The notes under the pieces: generated by a model
Databases searched by the model: none
Seen by the model: the letters and a program-made list of their open reading frames with translations, nothing else
What the model was told of the DNA's origin: nothing
In this document: one piece after another, positions 6,852-13,574 of the stretch
How positions within the stretch are numbered: the stretch's first letter is position 1
Layout: each line of letters starts with the position of its first letter
Translations under genes and position numbers: made by a program
Source: Deinococcus sp.
GTDB taxonomy: Bacteria > Deinococcota > Deinococci > Deinococcales > Deinococcaceae
Assembly (NCBI GenBank): GCA_018260275.1
Contig: JAGLBK010000056.1
Location: 1 to 13,574, forward strand
Direction: 5' to 3'
DNA: 13,574 bases

Positions 6852-6869
6852 AGTAGGATTAGGAAGTGG

Positions 6870-7325
6870 TCATGGGTTCTCCTGTGAGAGGTAGTTTTCA
6901 GCGCACCTCTTGACGCCTCTGTAGATAAAGTCACCAGTCCGACGGTCACAACATGTCGTGACATAGGTAATAGGAATATTTGTAGAAGGAATATCAAGTT
7001 CTGGAAAACCAAACGCAGCCGATTTCTTGTTTTTTAGCTCAATTCGCCAGGGCCGCTTGACGATTCGTCTTAAAACTTCGCCAACATAAAGGCCACAAGC
7101 GTCCAGAACCGTTCGTTGGTCAAAAGCACAACAGGCATCAACTGACGGATAACGTTCTAAAATCCAGGTTTCAAATGGAATAAGTGATTCTAATGAGAAA
7201 TCCAGTTGCTCAGAAACTCCTGCTGGGAGCCAGTCAAAGAAATCTTCTAAAGTATCTGGAATATAAAAAAGCCAGATTTGGAATTCTTCTTCTGAAGTAA
7301 TAATTTTTAGGCGACTACGGGGCAT
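6870..7325 (-). CDS. AT-rich hypothetical protein (151 aa), likely acquired
   Basis: I do not recognise the family. The product is soluble and acidic in its first half (residues about 10-70, rich in Glu, Asp, Phe and Trp: EEEFQIWLFYIPDTLEDFFDWLP). A central segment has two neighbouring cysteines (DACCAFDQRTVLDACGLYVGEVLRRIV), and the C-terminal part has another Cys-Cys pair (YVTTCCDRRTGDFIYRGVKRC). The pattern, including a helix ending YVGEVLRRI before a short basic strand, resembles small immunity or SMI1-like proteins often found as single genes, but this is only a suggestion. ATG 7325 has AGGAG 3 nt upstream. Base composition is lower in GC than the surroundings, and the gene is bracketed by a near-perfect direct repeat (6830-6851 and 7335-7356). 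Confidence 0.75.
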   Translation of the reverse strand: MPRSRLKIITSEEEFQIWLFYIPDTLEDFFDWLPAGVSEQLDFSLESLIPFETWILERYPSVDACCAFDQRTVLDACGLYVGEVLRRIVKRPWRIELKNKKSAAFGFPELDIPSTNIPITYVTTCCDRRTGDFIYRGVKRCAENYLSQENP

Positions 7326-7334
7326 TCTCTCCTC

Positions 7335-7356
7335 GCTTCTGCTCAGGCTGGGGCGG
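7335..7356. repeat. right copy of a 22-bp direct repeat
   Basis: This is the partner of 6830-6851 in the same orientation, 505 bp away, beginning 10 nt upstream of the start of the 151-aa gene. Read on the minus strand it is GC-rich and could have been coding (Pro-Pro-Gln-Pro-Glu-Gln-Lys in one frame). Confidence 0.7.
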
Positions 7357-7423
7357 GTCAGCGGGGGCTGGGGGCGGCGTCACGCCAGGGTTTCCCCTCC
7401 CCGGCATGACGTTCTATAAGTTG

Positions 7424-7439
7424 CCTAACGAGCGTTAGG
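7424..7439. promoter_or_regulatory. PaaR-type operator palindrome (orphan)
   Basis: CCTAACGAGCGTTAGG is a perfect 7+2+7 palindrome with the same arms as the operator in front of paaA. As I recall it, the Thermus PaaR consensus is C-N-AACG-NN-CGTT-N-G, and this fits fully. On the minus strand TTATAG follows the palindrome by five bases and ends 6 nt before an ATG at 7407, so a leaderless minus-strand promoter is possible. It faces the 151-aa gene on one side and the GGDEF-EAL gene on the other; which is controlled is not clear. Confidence 0.65.
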
Positions 7440-7618
7440 ATAGCGCCTTTGCCTGAGCCTGTGCCAGCCGATTGGCCTTCTGCTGGGCCGCTTGTGCTGG
7501 GCTGGGCACCTTTCTTTTTCGGCATCGGCCCCGGCGCGTGAACTTCGTTAGTTTCCTGTCACGAGAGTCGTCCTACACTGAGCCTGTACTGGTCTGGCCT
7601 CCAGACAAGGAATCTACG

Positions 7619-9550
7619 ATGAACTGGACTACGACTCGCCCTGCCAACCTGCCCAAGCCCACTCCGACTGGGCAGACGCGGCATCAGCTGGTGTCCAGAA
7701 GACTGGCCCCAGGGGTCGTGGGCTGCATGCTCGCGGCTTACCTGATGGCGGGCCTGACCTACTGGCTGAACGGAACACACGGCCTGCTGCTGGGCCTGAC
7801 CGTGTTCGGCGCGGCTGGGTGTGTCGCCTTGCTGGGGCTGTTTCGCCGGGGCAAACTGGATGTCGCCCAGGCCATTTCGTGGCTGTCGGTCGTCGATATC
7901 AGTTACATCATCGTCAAGTTCTTTTATCTGGCGTTTGTCGTTCCCGATCAGCAGATGCTGCTGTACGCCCTGAGTTCCGATTTTCTCTGGACGGCCTGTA
8001 CGCCTACGCTGGCCTACAGCGTGCCCATCACTCCCCTGGCGCGGCAGTTCGTGCGTGCCCAGCCCGTTGCTTTTACGGTCCTGTCCGCGCTGTATCTGCT
8101 GCTGCACCACCCCGCCGATCCTCGGCTGGTCTTCAGTCTGGTGCAGGTGTGCTTTGTCAACTGGGCGGCACTGGTACTGGCCCAGCGCTTCAGCGTGACC
8201 CTGGTGCGCCTGCTGCGTGCCCGCAAGGACAATGAAACCCTGACCCGCCTGGCCTACCACGACGAGCTGACCGGGCTGCTCAATCGCCGGGGGCTGGAGG
8301 AACGGCTCAAGGAAATGCTGGCGCAGTCGCGGGCGACGCGTACAAGTGTGGCCGTTATTTTTCTTGACCTCGACGGCTTCAAACCGATCAACGACACACT
8401 GGGCCATCAGGTCGGTGACGAACTACTGCAAAGTGTGGCCCGGCGCATCGGCAGGCTGACCGCAGGCTGGGCCGAGGGAGCGCGGGTGGCCGGAGACGAA
8501 TTTGTAGTGGTGGCGCTGGTCAACGATCCGGTACACCTCGAACGCGACGCCCGCGATTTTCACGCCGCACTGAGCCAGCCGGTGATGGTGCAGGGCAAAA
8601 GGGTCGAACTGACCATCAGCGCGGGCCTCAGTCTGTACCCGCAGGATGCCCAGACCGCCCAGGACGCCCTGCGCCGGGCCGATATCGCCATGCTGAGCGC
8701 CAAGACCAGCGGAAAAAACAAGATTCGTCTGTACGGCAGGAACCTGCATGCCGAGGGCGAATACAGGCAGGCTGTAACCCATGAGCTGGTCGGCATTACA
8801 GGCCGCAATGAACTGAAGCTGCTCTATCAGCCGATCTACGACATCAGAACCGGACAGGTGGCTTCCTGTGAGGCGCTGCTGCGCTGGTCACATCCCAAAC
8901 TCGGCAACATCTCGCCCGCCGTGTTCATTCCGCTGGCCGAATCCAACGGCAGCATCCTGCCCATCGGCCTGTGGGTCATCCGGCAGGCCCTGGGCAGCGC
9001 GGCGCGGTGGCGGGCCCAGGGCTTACCTGGGGTTCGCGTGGCCGTCAATATTTCACCGATCCAGCTCATTCAACCCGACTTCGTTATGCAGGTGCGCCGC
9101 GAACTGGAAGCCGCCGGGCTAGATGGCCGGGCGCTGGAACTGGAGATCACCGAGGGACTGGCCCTCACCGACCGCCAGGCGACCATCGAGCTGCTCCTCG
9201 AACTGCGTAAGCTGGATATCCTGCTGTCGCTCGACGATTTCGGTGAAGGGTTCGCCTCGCTCTCGCATATGCGTGACCTGCCCGTACAGCACATCAAACT
9301 CGACCGGAGCTTCCTGAGTTCTGTCGACGAAGAGGACCCCGGCTCGGTGCGCTACAACCGCGCCCTGATCCAGGCGAGCCTCCAACTGGCCGAAGCCTTG
9401 CAGATGGAGGTCATCGCCGAGGGAGTCGAGACCCCAGCGCAACTCCAGCTGCTGCGCGACCTGGGCTGCCACTACGCACAGGGCTACCTGTACACCCGGC
9501 CCCTGGCCTTCGGAGAACTGATCGAGCACCTCGGCTTCAGACGCTCTTGA
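7619..9550 (+). CDS. membrane-bound GGDEF-EAL protein (cyclic di-GMP synthesis/breakdown)
   Basis: The product is 643 aa. Residues about 30-195 hold around six hydrophobic helices, a membrane sensor module. A GGDEF domain follows (about 205-372), with the LTGLLNRRG start, the metal site FLDLDGFKPIND (246-259) and the signature as AGDEF at 291-295. A-for-G variants of this first position occur in active cyclases. The RxxD inhibitory site expected just before it is absent. An EAL domain (about 385-640) has E418-A-L, N477 (NISP), E512 (ELEITE), D539-D540, K560 (IKLD), E601 (AEGVET) and Q621 (QGY), so phosphodiesterase chemistry looks possible; the loop DDFGTG is DDFGEG here. ATG 7619 has AAGGA about 7 nt upstream; the frame is open to 7472 but without supporting signals. 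Its end overlaps paaD's end on the other strand by 14 nt. Confidence 0.92.
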   Translation: MNWTTTRPANLPKPTPTGQTRHQLVSRRLAPGVVGCMLAAYLMAGLTYWLNGTHGLLLGLTVFGAAGCVALLGLFRRGKLDVAQAISWLSVVDISYIIVKFFYLAFVVPDQQMLLYALSSDFLWTACTPTLAYSVPITPLARQFVRAQPVAFTVLSALYLLLHHPADPRLVFSLVQVCFVNWAALVLAQRFSVTLVRLLRARKDNETLTRLAYHDELTGLLNRRGLEERLKEMLAQSRATRTSVAVIFLDLDGFKPINDTLGHQVGDELLQSVARRIGRLTAGWAEGARVAGDEFVVVALVNDPVHLERDARDFHAALSQPVMVQGKRVELTISAGLSLYPQDAQTAQDALRRADIAMLSAKTSGKNKIRLYGRNLHAEGEYRQAVTHELVGITGRNELKLLYQPIYDIRTGQVASCEALLRWSHPKLGNISPAVFIPLAESNGSILPIGLWVIRQALGSAARWRAQGLPGVRVAVNISPIQLIQPDFVMQVRRELEAAGLDGRALELEITEGLALTDRQATIELLLELRKLDILLSLDDFGEGFASLSHMRDLPVQHIKLDRSFLSSVDEEDPGSVRYNRALIQASLQLAEALQMEVIAEGVETPAQLQLLRDLGCHYAQGYLYTRPLAFGELIEHLGFRRS

Positions 9551-10067
9551 AGCCCTCGAACGGTTCCTGACAGTTGCCACACACGTACAGCCGCTTGCAC
9601 AGCGTGGAGCCGAAACTGGCGGTCATGTTCACGTTCAGCGAACCACAGCGGGGGCAGCGCGTCGGCTCTGCCTCCAGCGTAATCAGCCCTTCACCAGCGG
9701 GCGCAGGCGGCGCGATGCCGTACTGGCGCAGGCGTTCGCGGGCCTCCGGCAAAATTGCGTCGGTCGTCCAGGGGGGCGTGAGGGTACTGACCACTTCCAC
9801 GTCGGCCACGCCCAGCCCGCGCACCGCGTCCTCGATGCTCTGGCGGATGACGTGCAGGGCCGGGCAGCCGCTGAAGGTGGGGGTAAAGGTGACGGTCACG
9901 CGCTCGCCGTCCATGTCCACGCCGCGCACCATGCCCATATCCACGATGGAGACGACGGGGATTTCGGGGTCAGGCACCTGGGCGAGAGCTGCCCAGATGG
10001 ATGATGGGTCATGGATGATGGGTGATGGATTCTGGTCTTTTTCCATCATCCATCGTCTATCATCCAT
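9537..10067 (-). CDS. paaD: phenylacetyl-CoA epoxidase maturation/assembly protein PaaD
   Basis: The product is 176 aa. Residues about 24-100 are the DUF59/MIP18 iron-sulphur assembly domain, with DPEIPVVSIVDMGMVRGV and the conserved Cys68 in FSGCPAL. The C-terminal domain carries the PaaD cysteine set C138-x2-C141, C157, C163-x2-C166 (CPRCGS, TLCKRLYVCGNCQEPF), expected to hold a metal. PaaD is needed for an active PaaABCE epoxidase, probably in maturing its metal centre. Start ATG 10067 shares its A with paaC's TGA, and GGAGG 7 nt upstream lies inside paaC codons. The first 23 residues, before SIWAALAQVPDPEIPV, come from a hairpin repeat rather than from the family. The gene ends the paaABCD run, and no paaE follows. 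Confidence 0.95.
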   Translation of the reverse strand: MDDRRWMMEKDQNPSPIIHDPSSIWAALAQVPDPEIPVVSIVDMGMVRGVDMDGERVTVTFTPTFSGCPALHVIRQSIEDAVRGLGVADVEVVSTLTPPWTTDAILPEARERLRQYGIAPPAPAGEGLITLEAEPTRCPRCGSLNVNMTASFGSTLCKRLYVCGNCQEPFEGFKSV

Positions 10068-10068
10068 C
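9996..10068. repeat. hairpin repeat made of GATGGATGATGG units at the paaC/paaD junction
   Basis: Two 26-nt arms, 9996-10021 and 10043-10068, are inverted copies with 22 of 26 positions pairing and a 21-nt loop. Each arm holds two tandem GATGGATGATGG-like units separated by a variable 4-5 nt centre. The element covers the paaC stop, the paaD start and the first ~24 paaD codons, and reads through in frame. It resembles the small palindromic repeats scattered through Deinococcus genomes; no copy number can be judged from one window. Confidence 0.75.
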
Positions 10069-10855
10069 ACCAGACCTCCGCATCAGGGTGCTGCCGCGCC
10101 ACCTGCTGCATCTCGGCCAGCAGCGGCGCGAGGTGCTCGGTGTGGTTCTCGCGGGCCGGGCCAGGGAAGGCTTCGCGCGACATCCGCAGGCCGCATTTGT
10201 CCTGCAAGTGCTTGACCATCAGGGCTTCCCAGCGGGACCTGACCCCGGCAATATTGGGAATGATCCCGGCCTTCACCAGCTCGTCCTCGCCCTCAAGCGG
10301 CTGGAACAATTGCGCGGCGTGCGGCCACAGATCAGCCAGGGCGGTCTGGGTACGCTGCGTACTTTCCGGGGTGCCGAGAGAGAGGCGCTCGACCCACAGG
10401 GCGGTGTGCTGCACGTGGAATTTCTCCTCGCGCACGGCTTTGGCAGCGACTTCGGCCAGCGGCGCGTAGGTGCTCTGCTGCGCGGCTTCGAGCCACAGCG
10501 CCTCGTAAGCGTCGTACATGAATTGCCGCAGCATGGTGTAGGCCCAGTCGCCCTTCGGCAGCTCCACGAACCGGGTGTTGGTGTACTCGGCGGCGTCCCG
10601 GAACATGGCGAGGCGGTCGGGGTCGCTACCGTCGAGTTCGCGGCGCAGTTCCAGATACATTCCGGCGTGGCCCAGCTCGTCCTGGGCAATGTTCGCCAGC
10701 GCGATATCCTCCTCCAGAATCGGCGCGTGGCCGGTCCATTCACCGTCCCGGTGGGCCAGGATAATCTCGTCGTCGGCCAGAGCGGTCAGTTTGCGGATCA
10801 GGGCCGCCGTCTGAGCGGCGTTCAATTCGGTCACGGTCGTGGTGGGGGCAGTCAT
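10067..10855 (-). CDS. paaC: phenylacetyl-CoA 1,2-epoxidase structural subunit PaaC
   Basis: The 262-aa product is the ferritin-like, structural partner of PaaA in the phenylacetyl-CoA epoxidase. The helical bundle carries the paired motifs typical of the fold: DDEIILAHRDGEW near residue 30, DELGHAGMYLELRREL near 60, and REEKFHVQHTALWVERL near 145, followed by LKHLQDKCGL-type C-terminal helices. In the E. coli complex PaaC pairs with PaaA, and its metal site is not the catalytic one. Its ATG overlaps paaB's stop (ATGA) and its TGA overlaps paaD's ATG, so translation of the three genes is coupled. Length is close to the family (E. coli about 250 aa). Confidence 0.96.
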   Translation of the reverse strand: MTAPTTTVTELNAAQTAALIRKLTALADDEIILAHRDGEWTGHAPILEEDIALANIAQDELGHAGMYLELRRELDGSDPDRLAMFRDAAEYTNTRFVELPKGDWAYTMLRQFMYDAYEALWLEAAQQSTYAPLAEVAAKAVREEKFHVQHTALWVERLSLGTPESTQRTQTALADLWPHAAQLFQPLEGEDELVKAGIIPNIAGVRSRWEALMVKHLQDKCGLRMSREAFPGPARENHTEHLAPLLAEMQQVARQHPDAEVW

Positions 10856-11487
10856 TTGACAGGCTCCTCATTGTGCTTGACGGCGGGCTGGTCGCCCACA
10901 TGCGGGTGTTCGTTCACGCGGCCCGGCATCTGGCCCGAACGCTTGAGTTCGCCCACATGCCGCCCGATGGTGCCGTAGTACTGCTGCTGCTTGTAGGTTT
11001 TTTCGGTGGCGGGTGCAAACCAGCTTTCCACCGTGCCGGGGTCGGGGTCGGTGGCGACTTTGGCCGCGTCGGGAAAGACCAGCCACGCCAGCGCGTCCGG
11101 GTGCTGCTCGTGCGCCTGCCCCAGCGCGTCACCGGGGCCAGTCGCCTGCACTGCGCCGACCAGATCCACGAAAGTCATGCTGCGCTTGTGCGACTTTTTG
11201 ATGCCCACGTGGTACAGGCCCGCCACGCCAGTGACGCCCAGAACGTCCGGCGTGCTGACCAGTTCCTGGGGCGTGGCGGTCAGGATGTCGGCCTCGCGCA
11301 CGGCCCACAGGCTCACGGCTGCTGGGCGGCGCACGAACACGTTGCGGGCGGTGACCAGGGCGTGGTCGGGGTCGCCCGCATGGACAGAGCCGATGGCCTG
11401 ATAGGGGCGTTTTTCGCTGTCCTGCTTGAAGACTTCCCAGCGGGGCCACTGGGTGTCGTGGGGTTGGGTGGGTTGGGGTTGGGTCAT
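10852..11487 (-). CDS. paaB: phenylacetyl-CoA 1,2-epoxidase subunit PaaB, double-length form
   Basis: PaaB bridges the PaaAC heterodimers of the epoxidase. The product is 211 aa, about twice the E. coli length (95 aa). Residues 17-66 are a clear PaaB domain (WEVFKQDSEKRPYQAIGSV, then DPDHALVTARNVFVRRP and SLWAVREADI). Residues 92-141 repeat the pattern: YHVGIKKSHKR aligns with WEVFKQDSEKR, V-x-A-x-x-P-x-x-A-L-x-x-A recurs exactly with an offset of 78, and W135-L-V matches W61-A-V. The C-terminal ~50 residues are Gln/His/Pro-rich. ATG 11487 is preferred over the open frame to 11541 because TGGAGA lies about 8 nt upstream and the added residues would come from a repeat element. It overlaps paaC by ATGA. 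The gap to paaA is 174 nt, unusually long for this operon. Confidence 0.93.
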   Translation of the reverse strand: MTQPQPTQPHDTQWPRWEVFKQDSEKRPYQAIGSVHAGDPDHALVTARNVFVRRPAAVSLWAVREADILTATPQELVSTPDVLGVTGVAGLYHVGIKKSHKRSMTFVDLVGAVQATGPGDALGQAHEQHPDALAWLVFPDAAKVATDPDPGTVESWFAPATEKTYKQQQYYGTIGRHVGELKRSGQMPGRVNEHPHVGDQPAVKHNEEPVK

Positions 11488-11523
11488 GGCTTTTTCTCCA
11501 GAGGCTTGAGCTTGGGTTACCCC

Positions 11524-11656
11524 TCCGCCCCTTCGGGGCACCTCCCCTTAAAAGGGAAGCTTGGGGGCAGTTTTTAGGCTCCCTTTTAAGGGGAGCTGTC
11601 AGCAAAGCTGACTGACTTGCAAAGCTGCGAAGCAGAGGGGGTACGCTGTGAAGCAG
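11524..11656. repeat. mosaic of hairpin repeats in the paaB-paaA gap
   Basis: Three palindromes lie in a row: GCCCC-TTC-GGGGC at 11527-11539; a perfect 16-bp pair CTCCCCTTAAAAGGGA at 11542-11557 with its complement at 11580-11595 (22-nt loop); and GTCAGC-AAA-GCTGAC at 11598-11612. They are followed by two near-identical 12-mers, GCTGCGAAGCAG at 11624-11635 and GCTGTGAAGCAG at 11645-11656. The TTAAGGGGAGCTGTCAGC unit recalls intergenic repeats found in many bacteria. In the paa mRNA these hairpins would separate paaA from paaBCD and could lower downstream expression or stabilise ends; that effect is inference. Confidence 0.75.
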
Positions 11657-11661
11657 CCTCT

Positions 11662-12639
<978 letters not shown>

Positions 12640-12680
12640 AAGACAGCCTCCTGTATCGGGTAGAACTTTGGACTGCCCTC

Positions 12681-12709
12681 ATTCTACCTAACGGGCGTTA
12701 GGTTGTCTG
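12681..12709 (-). promoter_or_regulatory. paaA promoter with PaaR-type operator filling the spacer
   Basis: On the minus strand -35 CAGACA (12704-12709) and -10 TAGAAT (12681-12686) are exactly 17 nt apart. The whole spacer is occupied by the palindrome ACCTAACG-GG-CGTTAGGT (12686-12703). The core matches the C-N-AACG-NN-CGTT-N-G motif that I recall for the TetR-type repressor PaaR of Thermus, which is released by phenylacetyl-CoA. A bound repressor would block RNA polymerase directly. The 5' leader would be about 35 nt and carries AGGAGG. Confidence 0.8.
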
Positions 12710-12743
12710 TACCCTCTTAACAGCTTCTTAGGACATCCGGGAT

Positions 12744-13412
12744 TTGTACCCCGTCCACGCGCAAGGCTTTTGCAAGGCTACGGCCTTCATACTGCGTGGC
12801 GTGTTCCCGACCTGGAAAAACCTGCCGCATACACTTGGCTCCCGCGCTGCCCTGGTCTGCCTGAGGCTGACAGGCTGGACGCCCGTGCTGGAGCCGCCGC
12901 CCGGCCCCAAGTTCGTGGCCGCGGCCGCGCCGCACACCGCCAACGCCGACTTCTGGGTCGCCCTGTTCTGGATCTGGGCCACGCGCACGCCCATGCGCTG
13001 GGTCGGTAAGCACCAGCTGTTCAGCGGGCCGCAGGGCAGCTTCATGCGGGCGGTCGGCGGCATCTCGCTGGACCGTAGCAAGGCCAAAGCCAACTTCGTG
13101 GACGCCGTGGTCGAACTGATTCACACGCAGCCCGAAATTGCGCTGGCCGTCGCCCCGGAAGGCAGCCGGGCCTACACGCCCTACTGGAAAACCGGGTTTT
13201 ACTACATGGCCCAGGAAGCGGGCGTGCCGATTGGCGTGATGGCACTCGACTGGGGCCGCAAGCGCATCGGGATTATCGGATACGTGCAGCCCACCGGGGA
13301 TATCGAGGCCGATTTCGCGAGTATCGCCGCACTGCTGGAAGGCGTGCAGGGGCGCCACCCCAAAAACCAGGGGCCGATTGCGCCGCGCCCCATGCAGCCC
13401 AAATCCGCTTAA
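12744..13412 (+). CDS. lysophospholipid acyltransferase-like (PlsC family) protein
   Basis: The product is 222 aa. It has the glycerolipid acyltransferase motifs in order: H64-TANA-D69 (the catalytic H-x4-D), the acceptor-binding GGISLDRS at 105-112, and PEGSR at 138-142. The family transfers acyl groups from acyl-CoA or acyl-ACP to lysophospholipids or other hydroxyl acceptors at the membrane. The compact length without long membrane helices is typical of the short 1-acylglycerol-3-phosphate acyltransferase-like subgroup; the substrate is not known. TTG 12744 is the first start after an in-frame stop at 12729, with AGGA at 12730-12733 as a weak ribosome site; GTG at 12801 is another possibility. 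It diverges from paaA across a short region that includes the operator, so PaaR might touch both, but no convincing plus-strand promoter is seen. Confidence 0.85.
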   Translation: MYPVHAQGFCKATAFILRGVFPTWKNLPHTLGSRAALVCLRLTGWTPVLEPPPGPKFVAAAAPHTANADFWVALFWIWATRTPMRWVGKHQLFSGPQGSFMRAVGGISLDRSKAKANFVDAVVELIHTQPEIALAVAPEGSRAYTPYWKTGFYYMAQEAGVPIGVMALDWGRKRIGIIGYVQPTGDIEADFASIAALLEGVQGRHPKNQGPIAPRPMQPKSA

Positions 13413-13425
13413 CGCCCGGAGACGT

Positions 13426-13574
13426 TTAACGCTCGGGGCCTGAATCGCCTTTGTCGGCGGCAGGTTCTCCCGGTGTTTCGCCCTGATCCTTCAGCCCACG
13501 AATTTCCTCGATAAAGCGCTCCAGACTGTCGAAATCGCGGTACACGCTGGCAAAACGGATGTACGCCACATCGT
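13426..13574 (-). CDS. nrdR: transcriptional repressor NrdR, C-terminal part only
   Basis: Only the last 49 codons are inside the window; the gene enters from the right edge. The segment DVAYIRFASVYRDFDSLERFIEEI is the near-invariant end of the NrdR ATP-cone domain. A charged, Pro/Asp-rich tail of about 25 residues follows. NrdR represses ribonucleotide reductase genes through NrdR boxes, sensing ATP/dATP with the ATP cone. The N-terminal zinc ribbon is outside the window. It converges with the acyltransferase, 13 nt between the stops, with no clear terminator hairpin. Confidence 0.93.
   Translation of the reverse strand, partial: DVAYIRFASVYRDFDSLERFIEEIRGLKDQGETPGEPAADKGDSGPER

Larger units (their letters stand above)
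7326..7618. other. 293-nt gene-poor stretch holding the operator and weak short frames
   Basis: This stretch contains the right direct repeat, the orphan PaaR-type palindrome, and a 55-aa minus-strand frame (ATG 7525 to stop 7358; MPKKKGAQPSTSGPAEG at its start) that crosses the palindrome and has no ribosome site. A 30-aa minus-strand frame from ATG 7407 overlaps the 151-aa gene. For the rightward gene, TACACT at 7573-7578 is a possible -10 without a clear -35. I do not consider either short frame a supported gene. Confidence 0.4.

Noticed and set aside
6859..6873. ATGACCACTTCCTAA after a GGAG on the minus strand, overlapping the stop of the 151-aa gene
   Set aside because: It looks like a gene start but encodes only four residues; a truncated former gene is possible but cannot be supported.
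7358..7525. 55-aa minus-strand frame crossing the orphan operator
   Set aside because: There is no ribosome site, no family resemblance and low-complexity Gly/Ser/Ala content; an operator inside a gene is less likely than a spurious frame.
7472..7618. 49-residue upstream extension of the GGDEF-EAL protein
   Set aside because: There is no ribosome site at 7472; AAGGA before ATG 7619 is better placed, and the extension contains the likely promoter.
7559..8407. 282-aa minus-strand open frame
   Set aside because: It is Gln/Arg-rich antisense to the GGDEF-EAL gene, whose domains are unmistakable.
10022..10978. 318-aa plus-strand open frame
   Set aside because: It is opposite paaC and the end of paaB, which have clear family motifs; the frame shows no domain.
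12717..13358. 213-aa minus-strand open frame
   Set aside because: It is antisense to the acyltransferase, which carries H-x4-D and PEGSR motifs.

Overview
The window looks like chromosome (or a large replicon) of a Deinococcus species. Pointers to this are: GC-rich genes with occasional TTG starts; TANNNT boxes only 6-7 nt before start codons (the leaderless promoter style common in Deinococcus); a paaABCD cluster under Thermus/Deinococcus-type PaaR operators; a double-length PaaB; and small hairpin-forming repeats wedged between genes. The genus is inferred from protein character and layout; no search was run.

Left part (1-2739). A TetR-family regulator (C-terminus only), a small hypothetical and a lipoprotein run left to right with ATGA-type junctions. 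They end at a strong bidirectional terminator (1077-1136) facing a membrane-anchored SRPBCC protein on the minus strand. Two more minus-strand small genes follow: a 75-aa hypothetical and a second lipoprotein.

Middle part (2789-7525). A Phd/YefM-PIN toxin-antitoxin pair has an intact antitoxin, but its toxin is frameshifted and lacks the first catalytic Asp. Next come a P-loop kinase-like protein and paaZ, the bifunctional ring-opening enzyme of phenylacetate breakdown, which has a 1-nt frameshift near its 3' end. Two AT-rich foreign-looking genes follow, one of them bounded by a 22-bp direct repeat. Upstream of them is an orphan PaaR-type palindrome.

Right part (7619-13574). A membrane GGDEF-EAL protein (c-di-GMP turnover) converges on and overlaps the end of the paaABCD operon. 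paaA, paaB, paaC and paaD encode the phenylacetyl-CoA epoxidase. Its promoter has a PaaR-type palindrome filling the whole -35/-10 spacer. The operon has collected two repeat elements: one in the paaB-paaA gap, and one at the paaC/paaD junction that supplies the first residues of PaaD. Divergent from paaA is a PlsC-like acyltransferase, then the C-terminus of NrdR.

Together PaaABC(D) would epoxidise phenylacetyl-CoA. PaaZ would hydrolyse the isomerised oxepin ring and oxidise the resulting aldehyde. The reductase PaaE, ligase PaaK and isomerase PaaG are not in the window. I did not find a clearly new multi-gene system. The most interesting points are the PaaR operator pair, the repeat-recoded PaaD N-terminus, the duplicated PaaB domain, the two frameshifts and the direct-repeat-flanked AT-rich gene.
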